A stretch of 45,945 nucleotides of DNA from Chloroflexota bacterium (GTDB taxonomy: Bacteria > Chloroflexota > UBA6077 > CF-72). Within the stretch, counting starts at the first letter, position 1. Each line of letters starts with the position of its first letter. The notes below the pieces were generated by a model, which was not told the DNA's origin, made no database searches, and saw nothing but the letters and a program-made list of their open reading frames with translations. Position numbers and translations under genes: made by a program. Positions 24,562 to 32,608 of the stretch are shown here, in pieces. The DNA lies in NCBI GenBank assembly GCA_019247515.1, contig JAFAOS010000301.1:1-45945 (forward strand), written 5' to 3'.

Positions 24562-25758
24562 CTAATCCTCTCCCTTGGCAATTGACTTGGTTGATTCGCC
24601 GAGAACTTCCGCGCGGACCAGGGCGGCGCCTTTGCTCATCGCGCGCAGCTTCGCGCGCGCGCTCTCGGCGGGCACGTGGCGGAGCCCGCAGTCGGGATTG
24701 ATCATCAGTCGGTCCGCCGGCAGCACCTGGAGTGCCTGGCGGACGCGCGCCACGATCAGCTCGGCTGGCTCGGGTGTCGGATTCTTGACGTCGATCACGC
24801 CGAGTCCCAGCGTGAGCGAGCCGGTGGAGTACTTCTGGAACAGGTCCAGGTCGTCGTAGCCCTTGCGCGCGAACTCCAGCACGAGCTGATCGACCTGAGC
24901 GTCCAGGATCGAGGGGAACAGAAATTCGTAGTGGCCCTCCCAGACAGGTCGGGCGTACCGGTTGCCATAGCAGACGTGCAGCGCGCGAACCGGACCTTCG
25001 ATGCCGTCGTACACCTGGTTGATGGCTTTGACGGCCAGACCCACTTCTTCGGGATAGCCCGCCAGGAACGGCTCGTCGATCTGCAGAACCGCGGCGCCGG
25101 CTTTGGCCAGAGCTTTCGCCTCGCGGTTCAACACGCGCGCAAACGCGAGCACCAGGTCGTCGAAGGTGGAGTAAGCCTCGTTGTGGACCCGGCGCGCCAG
25201 CGAAAATGGACCGGTGAACGAGAATTTGACCGGACTCCCAGTATAGGCCAGCGTGAAACGCAGGTCGTCGACGAGTCCGAGGCTGGCGCTTTCGTCGTCC
25301 ACCGGAATCGGATGGCGCACGTAGGCGTCGTAGTAGTCGTAATAGAAGGTCTTGGCGACGTGCGGGATTTCGACACCCGGCATGCGGGCGAGGAAATAGT
25401 CGATGTCGTTGTCGCGGCGCAGCTCGCCGTCCGAGACCACGTTGACGCCAGACGTCTCCTGGTCCTTCAGCGCGGCTTTGATGGCAACTTCGTGGATCTC
25501 GTCGAGATACTGGCCGCTGATGCGGCGCTGGTAGAAGTCGGTCTTGAGCCGCTCGAGCCACTCGGGGACGGAGTAAGAGCCCACAACCGAAGTGGCAAGA
25601 ACGGGGGTGTCTTCCCCGTTGGTTCGCTTCGGACTCGTGAGCTCGGTCGTGTCGACCACAAGATGACTGGAAGAAGACTCCTCGACCCGAGATGACCCCT
25701 CGGATGACGCAGCAGGTCCTCCACCCTGGGTCCCCTCTGGGGAATGACGCTCAGTCAC
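24562..25758 (-). CDS. Core MetE-type methionine synthase lacking the N-terminal folate domain
   Basis: Up to 398 residues. The conserved part begins at about residue 53 ([18 protein letters not shown]) and corresponds to the C-terminal catalytic barrel of MetE. Zinc ligands are evident: His-x-Cys in [14 protein letters not shown], Glu in [10 protein letters not shown] and Cys in [10 protein letters not shown]. The homologous N-terminal half that holds methyl-THF polyglutamate in classical MetE is absent, as in the described folate-independent core MetE groups (MesA-MesD). Placement between a methyltransferase gene and metK argues for methionine formation. The first 34-50 residues are low-complexity and include repeat-derived sequence (25727-25744); a GTG at 25656 is an alternative start. 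The listed GTG overlaps the upstream stop by eight bases. Confidence 0.85.
   Translation of the reverse strand: MTERHSPEGTQGGGPAASSEGSSRVEESSSSHLVVDTTELTSPKRTNGEDTPVLATSVVGSYSVPEWLERLKTDFYQRRISGQYLDEIHEVAIKAALKDQETSGVNVVSDGELRRDNDIDYFLARMPGVEIPHVAKTFYYDYYDAYVRHPIPVDDESASLGLVDDLRFTLAYTGSPVKFSFTGPFSLARRVHNEAYSTFDDLVLAFARVLNREAKALAKAGAAVLQIDEPFLAGYPEEVGLAVKAINQVYDGIEGPVRALHVCYGNRYARPVWEGHYEFLFPSILDAQVDQLVLEFARKGYDDLDLFQKYSTGSLTLGLGVIDVKNPTPEPAELIVARVRQALQVLPADRLMINPDCGLRHVPAESARAKLRAMSKGAALVRAEVLGESTKSIAKGED
25727..25744 (-). repeat. 18-base copy of the 26-bp array unit inside a coding N-terminus
   Basis: On the complement strand the bases TTCCCCAGAGGGGACCCA match the array unit at 3280-3719 exactly. 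Here they encode residues 6-11 of the core-MetE frame, a non-conserved part of the protein. Confidence 0.7.
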
Positions 25759-27235
25759 GTGCCCGCGCCGTCATCGTCAGAACGTTCGCCCCCGTGCGGT
25801 GCGCGAAGGCGGCGAAAGTCACGTCGAAACCGCGTCGGTTGCCAATGGCCGAGAGCAAGCGGCCGTTGACCCAGTTCACCACCGAGCCGTCGTATTTGCC
25901 TGGCCCGCGAAAGCCATTGGCGTACTGGTGGACGTCGGTGACAAACAGGTCGTGGCATTGCAGCACGCCATGCGGGTGCAGCAGCGGCAACGTGTCGGCA
26001 AAGCTTGTCGCCGCGCCGTTGGAGACGTGCATGCGCAGGTCGCCGTTGGCTTCCACGATGGGCCGCAACAGCTCGCCGCCAATGTCCGGCGCAATCTCGT
26101 AGGTGTCGAGCTCGATGAGCGGCACGTAACGCTCTTCCAAACGCAGCGCCTCCCACGCGGCCCGCCAGAACGCCACCGCGTCGCCGACGCTGGGAAAGTG
26201 CTCCGGCAGGACCTCCGCGAGAAGCTCGGGTCCGAGCCGCAGCAGACGCGCGACCACCTCCGGCAGATTCTCGGGTCTGGCGTTGATCGTGGCGGCAAGG
26301 CTTTCGGCGGCGGACCGGGAGAACACCGCGCGTGTCTGGACCTGGAAGAGGTGGCCGCCGATGCGCACGATCTCGTCGGTGGGCAGGTTGTCGTAGACAT
26401 TCGAGATGTACACCAGGAACGCCTTGTAGCGGAGAAACCCGAGCGTTTCGGTGGGCCGCAACGCGTCCAGCACCAGGCTGCTGACGTGCTCCGCGTGGTG
26501 CGCAACGTTCTTGCGCGCCAGCTCCAGCACGTGCGGCGAATAGTCGCCCATCAAATAGTGGAGCCGCCGGTAATAGCCGCGGCCCTTTTCCCGATTCAGA
26601 CGCCGGAACTCGTCCAGGAACGCGGCCGCCTGATTGCCGTTGCCGACGCCGATCTCCAGGACGTACAGCTCTTCAGGCAGCGCCCGTCGACTGGCCAGGT
26701 TGTCCCACAGCTCGAAGAGGTCCAGGATCAGCTCGCGCGCCGCCTCCACGTTGCGCGCGTCCGACTGGCCGCCCGGCAGCGCGGATTCGTAGCCCTTGCC
26801 GGTCGCCTGCTCCCAGAGCGACAGCGCCTTCCAGTACAGCCCGTTGAAGCCCCAGATCAGACTCTTGCTGCCCGGTCGCCAGTCTTCCAGCGGGAGGCGA
26901 GTCTCATCGGCCGCGGCGGCGCCATTGGCGAACGACCGCTTGATCGACGCCTCGATCGTTTCGGGCTTGGCTCGCCGCAGATCGATCGCGATCTCCCAGC
27001 TCTGGCCGTCGGTGGCGTCAAAGCCAGGTTCGATGGCCCATGGCTCGACGCGGCGGACCTCCACGGCGTCGCGGAAGTTCTGCCGATACTGGATGAAGTC
27101 GCACACCACGCGCAGGCGCGACAGGTCCTGCGGACTTTCGGCGGCAGCCTTATACGCTGAGGTGAGAATCGGCGCGGCGTCCAGCGCTTTGGGTCCCCGC
27201 AAACGGTCGTCGGATGCGCGCAGTTCGATCAACAT
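25751..27235 (-). CDS. MidA/NDUFAF7-like SAM-dependent methyltransferase
   Basis: About 494 residues. A SAM-binding motif I is visible as YVLEIGVGNGNQAAAFLDEF (about residues 210-230), followed by YLMGDYSPHVLELARKNV. The segment AFLVYISNVYDNLPTDEIVR resembles the ANExFDALPV motif of the MidA/NDUFAF7 family, whose mitochondrial member methylates an arginine of complex I. Residues 1-200 are not recognised. The ATG at 27235 has GGGGGTGA upstream; a TTG at 27244 overlapping the metF stop is possible. Lying between metF and core MetE in one operon, it may methylate a partner protein of methionine synthesis, or use SAM made by the operon for another purpose; both are inferences. Confidence 0.68.
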   Translation of the reverse strand: MLIELRASDDRLRGPKALDAAPILTSAYKAAAESPQDLSRLRVVCDFIQYRQNFRDAVEVRRVEPWAIEPGFDATDGQSWEIAIDLRRAKPETIEASIKRSFANGAAAADETRLPLEDWRPGSKSLIWGFNGLYWKALSLWEQATGKGYESALPGGQSDARNVEAARELILDLFELWDNLASRRALPEELYVLEIGVGNGNQAAAFLDEFRRLNREKGRGYYRRLHYLMGDYSPHVLELARKNVAHHAEHVSSLVLDALRPTETLGFLRYKAFLVYISNVYDNLPTDEIVRIGGHLFQVQTRAVFSRSAAESLAATINARPENLPEVVARLLRLGPELLAEVLPEHFPSVGDAVAFWRAAWEALRLEERYVPLIELDTYEIAPDIGGELLRPIVEANGDLRMHVSNGAATSFADTLPLLHPHGVLQCHDLFVTDVHQYANGFRGPGKYDGSVVNWVNGRLLSAIGNRRGFDVTFAAFAHRTGANVLTMTARARD

Positions 27236-27240
27236 CTCAA

Positions 27241-28233
27241 TCAATCACCCCCAGCGACCGGCGCCGCGGTTTCAGCTTGTGCCGTAGTCTCAGATGGTTT
27301 ACGCGCGAGACCGGCGCGCTCCAGAATCTCGGGAACCGCATCCTCCCAGCTGACCGCCATGACGTGCACGCCGGCGACGCCCGGAATTTCTTTGACCTCG
27401 GCAATGATCTCGCTGCACAGCTTGAGCCCTTCGGCGGAGACCTGGTCGCCCGGGACGCCTCGCAGACGGCGTACGACCTCGTCCGGCACGTACATGCCCG
27501 GCACTTCCTGGCGCATGAACTCCATCGCGCGCAGCGAACGGATGGGCCCAACCCCGGCCAGAATCGAGCAGCGCTTGTCCAGTCCCAGGTCGCGGACGTG
27601 CTGCATCCACTGCCGAAAGATGTTCACGTCATAAATGAATTGGGTCTGGCAGAAGCGCGCGCCGGCGGCAACCTTCTTGCCCAGCCGCTGCGCGCGCCAC
27701 TTCAGCGGTGGCGCAAATGGATTCTCGACGGCGCCAATAAACCATTCCGGCGCCGGTTTCAGCTCGCGGCCGGAGAGCAGCTTTGCTTGCTGCTGCATGG
27801 TGCGCGCGGTCCACACCAGCTGGATGGAGTCCAGGTCGAAGACCGGCTTGGCGTCCGGATGGTCGCCAAATCGCGTGTGGTCGCCGGTGAGCAGCAGGAC
27901 GTTGGGGATGCCCATCGCCGCGGCGCCCAGCAGATCGCTTTGCAGCACGATCCGATTTCGGTCGCGGCACTGCAGCTGCATCACCGGCTCGACGCCCTCC
28001 TGCATGACGACCAGGCAGCCGGCCCAGCTGGCCAGGCGGACCACGGCGCTCTGGTTGTCGGTGATGTTGGCGGCGTCGATCCAGTCGCGCAGGAGTCTGG
28101 CCTTGCGGCGGATCGGGTTGACGTTGGCGCCGCGCGGCGGTCCGATCTCGGCGGTGACGGCGAACTGCCCGGCTTGCAGCGCGGCCTGGAGGCGGCTCTT
28201 CGGCGCGCTCGCGGACACTGGCGTGTCGGTCAT
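27241..28233 (-). CDS. metF: Methylenetetrahydrofolate reductase (MetF)
   Basis: 330 residues. It reduces 5,10-methylene-THF to 5-methyl-THF using bound flavin. Catalytic-type residues are intact: Glu29 in VTAEIGPPRG, CRDRN at 89-93, and Asp118 in LLLTGDHTRFGDHPDA; QTQFIYD lies later in the barrel. The C-terminus carries an extra 20-residue Ala/Thr tail. It follows the MetV-like gene at a junction with a 23-base imperfect duplication, consistent with a MetV-MetF complex as in acetogens. Upstream DNA gives no clear Shine-Dalgarno, so translation is likely coupled. Confidence 0.93.
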   Translation of the reverse strand: MTDTPVSASAPKSRLQAALQAGQFAVTAEIGPPRGANVNPIRRKARLLRDWIDAANITDNQSAVVRLASWAGCLVVMQEGVEPVMQLQCRDRNRIVLQSDLLGAAAMGIPNVLLLTGDHTRFGDHPDAKPVFDLDSIQLVWTARTMQQQAKLLSGRELKPAPEWFIGAVENPFAPPLKWRAQRLGKKVAAGARFCQTQFIYDVNIFRQWMQHVRDLGLDKRCSILAGVGPIRSLRAMEFMRQEVPGMYVPDEVVRRLRGVPGDQVSAEGLKLCSEIIAEVKEIPGVAGVHVMAVSWEDAVPEILERAGLARKPSETTAQAETAAPVAGGD

Positions 28234-28290
28234 GAGTGCGACTCGCCGTCGCCTGGGGCCGCTGGCCTGCCGGTCATCAGTGCGACTCGC
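28224..28290 (-). repeat. 23-base imperfect direct repeat at the metV-metF junction
   Basis: Copies at 28224-28246 and 28268-28290 differ at two of 23 bases and are offset by 44. One copy contains the MetV-like stop (TGA), the other the metF ATG. In the latter copy a single base difference removes the TGA. The layout suggests a small tandem duplication that separated two genes once overlapping as ATGA. Confidence 0.75.
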
Positions 28291-28828
28291 CCGACTCGCT
28301 CGCCGTCAGCAGCGACGGCTCGCGCTCCGATTCGACGGCGAAGAGCTCTTCGTCGTCGCCGTGCCAGTAATTGACCCATGAGCTCTGGCCCCACTTGCGC
28401 TGGTCGATGGGCCGCTGCAACCGCCGCATGTCGCCAACGTGACCTTCGGCGTCGGCGCGCTCGAACGCCATCAGCCAGACGCAGCGCATGCCCGGGTAGA
28501 CCTCGCAACTGCCGTCGACACTCACCCCGCCGCACGGTCCGTTGCGCAGTTGCTTCGGGCACGTCATCGGGCAGGCATACTCGGTCACCGGCAGCGCGCA
28601 CTGGCCGCACATGCGGCAGCCGAAGAGACGGTGCTTGACCTGCCGCTCGACGAACGTGAACGCCTGATACAGAGGTCTGGTGTTGAGCAGGAACACGGAA
28701 GCCGCGTACCAGAGCGGATTGCGTCGGTCGAGCACGCGGTGCATCGCGTTCATGGACGGGGCGCTGGCGAGCGGACGGAAGGGACGAGGCAGGTCGGTCG
28801 AAGCGCGCGAACCGGGCATGACAATCAT
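28277..28828 (-). CDS. metV: MetV-like cysteine-rich subunit of methylenetetrahydrofolate reductase
   Basis: 183 residues. The centre (residues 71-116) holds eight cysteines in the pattern C71-x2-C74-x2-C77...C86-x3-C90...C99...C108...C116, within GCRMCGQCALPVTEYACPM and NGPCGGVSVDGSCEVYPGMRC. This is the MTHFR C-terminal/MetV domain, a zinc (and possibly iron-sulfur) protein that in acetogens pairs with MetF. The N-terminal 40 residues are basic and variable. Start is uncertain: ATG 28828 or 28819; a TAGATG hexamer lies just before the latter. It is the first gene of the leftward methionine operon and faces the homocysteine methyltransferase fusion across a structured 169-bp gap. Confidence 0.85.
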   Translation of the reverse strand: MIVMPGSRASTDLPRPFRPLASAPSMNAMHRVLDRRNPLWYAASVFLLNTRPLYQAFTFVERQVKHRLFGCRMCGQCALPVTEYACPMTCPKQLRNGPCGGVSVDGSCEVYPGMRCVWLMAFERADAEGHVGDMRRLQRPIDQRKWGQSSWVNYWHGDDEELFAVESEREPSLLTASESGESH

Positions 28829-28870
28829 CTAGCGTGCCACCGCCAGGCGGCGGCGTGCATCCCCTGCCAC

Positions 28871-28946
28871 ACACAAACTTTCACACAGGTATTTGTGTCT
28901 TTGCCACAAAGAGCTTGTTCTCTCTCTCAGCAACACCTGCTGAGAG
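28871..28946. promoter_or_regulatory. Structured divergent intergenic region with three inverted repeats
   Basis: Within the 169-bp gap between the two methionine transcription units are ACACAAA/TTTGTGT (28871-28877, 28892-28898), CTTTG-CCA-CAAAG (28899-28911) and CTCTCAGCA/TGCTGAGAG with a 5-base loop (28924-28946). CCACAAA recurs inverted near 28960. The stretch is notably AT-richer than the genes. It does not match the SAM-I, SAH, THF or cobalamin riboswitch consensus that I can recall. It could be operator DNA for the adjacent PucR-type regulator or a leader RNA of the metV operon. Confidence 0.5.
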
Positions 28947-28981
28947 CAAATTCTTAACTTTTGTGGGGAGTACACGGGTGT

Positions 28982-28987
28982 TAGCAT
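28982..28987 (+). promoter_or_regulatory. -10-like TAGCAT before the homocysteine methyltransferase fusion
   Basis: TAGCAT fits TANNNT and ends 10 bases before the ATG at 28998. Transcription would start within a few bases of the start codon, which would leave the inverted repeats as upstream DNA elements. Confidence 0.3.
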
Positions 28988-28997
28988 CTCGGCCACG

Positions 28998-30893
28998 ATG
29001 CGGACCGCTCGACCGCGGCTGACGGGCTCCGAGGTCGCCAGCCGGCTTGCTTCACACGTCCTCGTCTGCGACGGGGCGATGGGCACCATGCTGCACGCGG
29101 GCGGCGTCTCGCTTGACCGCTCGCTGCCCGAGCTCAACCTGTCGCACCCCGAGCTGGTCCGCTCCATCCACCGCGCCTATATCGCCGCTGGCGCGGACAT
29201 CATCGAAACCAACACGTTCGGCGCCAGCCGCCTGCGTCTGGCGCGCCACGGCCTGGGCGATCAGGCCGCCGAGCTCAACCGCGCCGGCGCACGGCTCGCG
29301 CGCGAGGCCCGCGACGAAGCCTCCCGAAAAGCAGGACTGCTGGTCGCTGGCTCGATCAGCCCCGTCACGCCCGCGGGTCTGGGCCACCGACTCGCCGCGC
29401 GCGAGCTGCGCGACGCGTTTCGCGAACAGATCGAAGCGCTGTACGACGGCGGCGTCGACCTGTTGCTGTTCGAGACATTTGGCAGCCTGGCCGAGCTGGT
29501 AGAGGCGATCGGCGTGGCCCAGGCGCTCGGCAGCGTGCCCGTCGTCGCGCAGATGACCTTCGTCGAGGACGGCCGCAGCCTGGGCGGCGACAGTCCCGAG
29601 GAGGTCGCCACGGCGCTGGCCAACCTCGGCGTCGCCGCGCTCGGCGCCAACTGCACCCTGGGGCCACAGGGCTTGCTCGACGTCCTGGCCGAGCTGGCGC
29701 GCTGGACGAATCTGCCGCTCACCGCGCAGCCCAATGCCGGTCCACCGACGCTCACCGACGGTCGGTTCCAGTACACCGCCTCGGATCCGGCATATTTCGG
29801 CCGCCAGGCGCGCCGCTTCGTGGAGCTTGGCGCGACGCTGGTGGGTGGCTGTTGCGGCACCACGCCCGCGCACATCGAAGCGGTCGCCGCGGCGGTCAGC
29901 GGTATGCGGCGGATGCCCTCGCCCGCGTCGGTCGAGGGCGTGCGGTTTCACTCGGTCGATTCGCGCGGATCGGCGCCCGCCGATAGTGACCACGCCCAGG
30001 TCAGCCCGGTGCTGGAGACTGCCGCCCGAGGGGAGCTGATCGTCGCCTGCGAGCTGCCGCCACCGCTTGGCGCGGATGCGCTGCGCGCGGTGAGCGACGC
30101 GCAGGCGCTGGCAGCGTCCGGCTGCCGTGCCGTGATCGTCGGTCCAGTGGAAAGCACGCGGGTGCAGGCGAGCCCGGCGAGTATCGCCTTGCTGGTCCAG
30201 CAGCGGGTGCCTGAGCTGGAGGTGATCCTGACCGCCACGACGTGGGAAAAGAGCCTGATGGTCCTGCAAGCGGATCTGCTGGGGACGTATGCCTTCGGCA
30301 TTCGCCACGTGGTGTGCCGGACGGGGACGCCGCCGCTGCACGGCGACTATCCCAACGCGGCCGGGGTGTGGGAGGTGGATTCGCTCGGGCTGATCGACGT
30401 CTTGCGTGGTCTGAATGAGGGTCGCGACTACAACGGGATTCCAGTTGGCCGACCAACAACCTTCGTCATTGGCGCCCGCGTCAATCCCGCGGCCAGCGAC
30501 TTCACCCACGAAGTGACCACCGCTCGGCGGAAACTCTCGAGTGGCGCGAGCTTTCTGATCACGCCGCCGGTGTACGACCTGGAGGCGCTCGAGCGGCTGC
30601 TGGACGCCGTCGATCCGCCGGCCGACGTGCCGGTCCTCTTGGGGCTCATGCCGCTGCATGACCTGCGCCACGCGGAGTACTTGCAGCACGAAGTGCCGGA
30701 TATGGCGGTGCCAGCCGGTGTTCTGGAGCGGATGTGCCGCGCTGGCGAAAGCGGTCCGGCGGTCGGCCGCGAAGTAGCGCTGGACCTGTTCCAGGCCGCG
30801 CGAGCCGGCGGTCGGGTACACGGCGTGGTGCTGTCGTCCGCATCTGGAGATGCCAGCGAAATGGCAGAGCTGCTGCCACACCTCCTGGCTTGA
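28998..30893 (+). CDS. Homocysteine S-methyltransferase fused to a degenerate MTHFR-like domain (YitJ-type)
   Basis: 631 residues. Residues 18-305 form a homocysteine-binding methyltransferase barrel (VLVCDGAMGTMLHAGG, ADIIETNTFGASRLRLA) with zinc cysteines Cys219 in GANCTLGP and Cys285/286 in GGCCGTTP. Residues 345-631 align with MetF. In that domain Glu352 (ACELPPP) remains, but the CRDRN motif seen in the neighbouring MetF reads TWEKS (415-419) and the catalytic-region TGD reads TGT (Thr444). The reductase is therefore probably inactive and may only bind methyl-THF as donor for the first domain (inference). The overall fold order equals Bacillus YitJ. The PucR gene overlaps the stop by four bases. 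Confidence 0.88.
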   Translation: MRTARPRLTGSEVASRLASHVLVCDGAMGTMLHAGGVSLDRSLPELNLSHPELVRSIHRAYIAAGADIIETNTFGASRLRLARHGLGDQAAELNRAGARLAREARDEASRKAGLLVAGSISPVTPAGLGHRLAARELRDAFREQIEALYDGGVDLLLFETFGSLAELVEAIGVAQALGSVPVVAQMTFVEDGRSLGGDSPEEVATALANLGVAALGANCTLGPQGLLDVLAELARWTNLPLTAQPNAGPPTLTDGRFQYTASDPAYFGRQARRFVELGATLVGGCCGTTPAHIEAVAAAVSGMRRMPSPASVEGVRFHSVDSRGSAPADSDHAQVSPVLETAARGELIVACELPPPLGADALRAVSDAQALAASGCRAVIVGPVESTRVQASPASIALLVQQRVPELEVILTATTWEKSLMVLQADLLGTYAFGIRHVVCRTGTPPLHGDYPNAAGVWEVDSLGLIDVLRGLNEGRDYNGIPVGRPTTFVIGARVNPAASDFTHEVTTARRKLSSGASFLITPPVYDLEALERLLDAVDPPADVPVLLGLMPLHDLRHAEYLQHEVPDMAVPAGVLERMCRAGESGPAVGREVALDLFQAARAGGRVHGVVLSSASGDASEMAELLPHLLA

Positions 30894-32194
30894 CGGACAC
30901 CGGCGACCGCGACGTACTCCAGACGACGATCGGCACGTTGCAGGCCCAGAACGCGGCGCTGCGACAACTGGTCAATATCCACGACCGGCTGGGCGCCCTT
31001 GTCCTGCAAGGCGCCGACGTCGCGTCGGTCACCCATATGCTTTCGGACCTCGTTGGCCGGCGGGTGTTGCTGCTGGATGCCCTTCTGCAGTTGGTGGCGG
31101 TCGCGCCGGCGTCCGAGCAGTTCCGCTGGGCGCCCAGCCAGGGCTATGTGCAGGCGTTGCTGGCGACGCTGGCGCGGGAACGCCGTCCGCTGCGGGTGCC
31201 GCCAATGCTGGATTCTGGCGTGGACGCCAGTTGTGTGCTGGCGCCGGTAGCCGTTGGCGAGGCGATTTTCGGCTACCTCGCAATTCTCGCTCCGGCGGAG
31301 GACCGTGCCGGTCGGGCCGATGACCTGGACCTGCAGATCGTCCAGCACGCCGCCAACGTCTACGCGCTGTCAATGCTCCGCGAGCGCATGGCCGCCGAAG
31401 TCGCGCGCCAGCTCAAGGACGAGCTGTTCGAGGGCTTGCTGGTGGGTCGTACCCAGGACGAGCGTGTTGCGCGCGAGCGGGCGATGCGGCTGGGCTACCG
31501 GCCGGAGGTGGTGTATCGGGTCGTGCTGGTGGTAGCCGAGTCCACGGAGACGGCCGCTGACGAACGACCGGAAACGATTGCCCGGCGCCGCCGGTTGCTG
31601 GAGAGCCTGGCGGAGCTGAGTGAGCGGCGGTCGACGGAGGCATTTGCCGCCGTGCGCGACGACGAGCTGGTGGTGCTGTTGCCGGACGTCGACGACGCGC
31701 GCGAGCTGGGACGCTCGGCGATCCAGCAGGCTGCCTCGCTGGTACCGGATTGGCGCGTGACCGTGGGGGTTGGCGGTCCATGCGCCAGCGCCAGCGCAAT
31801 TGCGCGCTCATACGCGCAGGCGCGGCGTGCGCTGGAGACCGCTCAGCGGTTCGGCAACCAGGGCGACGTGGTCGTCTTCGAAGACCTGGGCGTCTACCGG
31901 CTGTTGTTCCACGTGAGCGATCCGTCGGAGCTGCGCGGCTTTACGGAGCAGGTGCTCGGCCAGCTAGTGGAGTACGACCAGCGGCACAATGCCGACCTGG
32001 TGCGGACGCTCGCGACGTTTCTGGACCACAATGGCAATTTGCAGGCGACGGCACGGGAGCTGAACCTGCACGTCAACAGCGTGGCGTACCGAATGCAGCG
32101 CATTCGCGCGATCGCGGGGCTGGACTTCGAACAAAGCGAAGATCGCCTGCTGGCGCAGGTGGCCCTCAAGATTCTCAATGGAGCCCGAGCGTGA
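30890..32194 (+). CDS. PucR/CdaR-family transcriptional regulator
   Basis: About 434 residues. An N-terminal GAF-like region (about residues 10-160, starting TTIGTLQAQNAALRQLVNIH) leads to a central GGDEF-like segment and a C-terminal PucR helix-turn-helix: LVRTLATFLDHNGNLQATAR followed by ELNLHVNSVAYRMQRI. The start is taken as TTG 30890, overlapping the previous stop as TTGA; the much earlier in-frame start at 30734 lies inside the fusion gene. Members are usually activators of nearby catabolic or biosynthetic genes that bind small molecules, so it may control the two divergent methionine units (inference). Confidence 0.85.
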   Translation: MTDTGDRDVLQTTIGTLQAQNAALRQLVNIHDRLGALVLQGADVASVTHMLSDLVGRRVLLLDALLQLVAVAPASEQFRWAPSQGYVQALLATLARERRPLRVPPMLDSGVDASCVLAPVAVGEAIFGYLAILAPAEDRAGRADDLDLQIVQHAANVYALSMLRERMAAEVARQLKDELFEGLLVGRTQDERVARERAMRLGYRPEVVYRVVLVVAESTETAADERPETIARRRRLLESLAELSERRSTEAFAAVRDDELVVLLPDVDDARELGRSAIQQAASLVPDWRVTVGVGGPCASASAIARSYAQARRALETAQRFGNQGDVVVFEDLGVYRLLFHVSDPSELRGFTEQVLGQLVEYDQRHNADLVRTLATFLDHNGNLQATARELNLHVNSVAYRMQRIRAIAGLDFEQSEDRLLAQVALKILNGARA

Positions 32195-32202
32195 CCAGGC
32201 AC

Positions 32203-32208
32203 TAAGGT
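32203..32208 (+). promoter_or_regulatory. -10-like TAAGGT before the DUF423 gene
   Basis: TAAGGT matches TANNNT and ends six bases before the GTG at 32215; no Shine-Dalgarno is visible in the 20-bp gap after the PucR gene. Confidence 0.35.
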
Positions 32209-32214
32209 AGTGCT

Positions 32215-32589
32215 GTGGATCGGCTCTTCATCACCATCGGCGCGCTCAGCGGGTTTCTCGCCGTCGGCCTGGGCGCCTTTGGGGCGCACTCTCTCCGGGA
32301 CCGGCTGAGCGCGGACATGCTCCAGGTCTTCCAGACGGGCGTGAGCTACCAGATGTACCACGCGCTGGCGCTCATCGGCGTCGGCATTCTGCTCGGCCGT
32401 TTCTCCGTGGACGGTTCGCCCTGGCTCTCGGCCAGTGGCTGGCTCTTCGTTGCAGGCACCATCCTGTTCTCGGGCAGCCTCTATCTGTTGTCGCTGACCA
32501 GCACGTCCTGGCTCGGCGCCATCACGCCGCTCGGCGGAGTCGCCTTTCTGCTAGGCTGGCTCGCCGTGGCGATCGGTATCTGGCGCTAA
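32215..32589 (+). CDS. DUF423 small membrane protein (YgdD-like)
   Basis: 124 residues with four predicted transmembrane segments. The start MDRLFITIGALSGFLAVGLG followed by AFGAHSLRDRLS, and later VSYQMYHALALI, GTILFSGSLYLLSL and GAITPLGGVAFLLGW, match the DUF423 family closely in sequence and length. Function is unknown in any organism I can name. The GTG start lacks a Shine-Dalgarno and follows a TAAGGT box by six bases, so it probably has its own leaderless promoter although it is only 20 bp after the PucR stop. Confidence 0.92.
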   Translation: MDRLFITIGALSGFLAVGLGAFGAHSLRDRLSADMLQVFQTGVSYQMYHALALIGVGILLGRFSVDGSPWLSASGWLFVAGTILFSGSLYLLSLTSTSWLGAITPLGGVAFLLGWLAVAIGIWR

Positions 32590-32608
32590 ACGAATCCAGC
32601 CAGCCAGC

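Noticed and set aside
25799..27160. 453-codon frame antisense to the MidA-like gene
   Set aside because: The sense strand shows SAM-binding motifs and operon overlaps; the antisense product has no recognisable motif.
28829..28997. SAM, SAH, THF or cobalamin riboswitch
   Set aside because: Hairpins are present but none of the conserved core sequences of those classes as I recall them; kept as an unclassified regulatory region.
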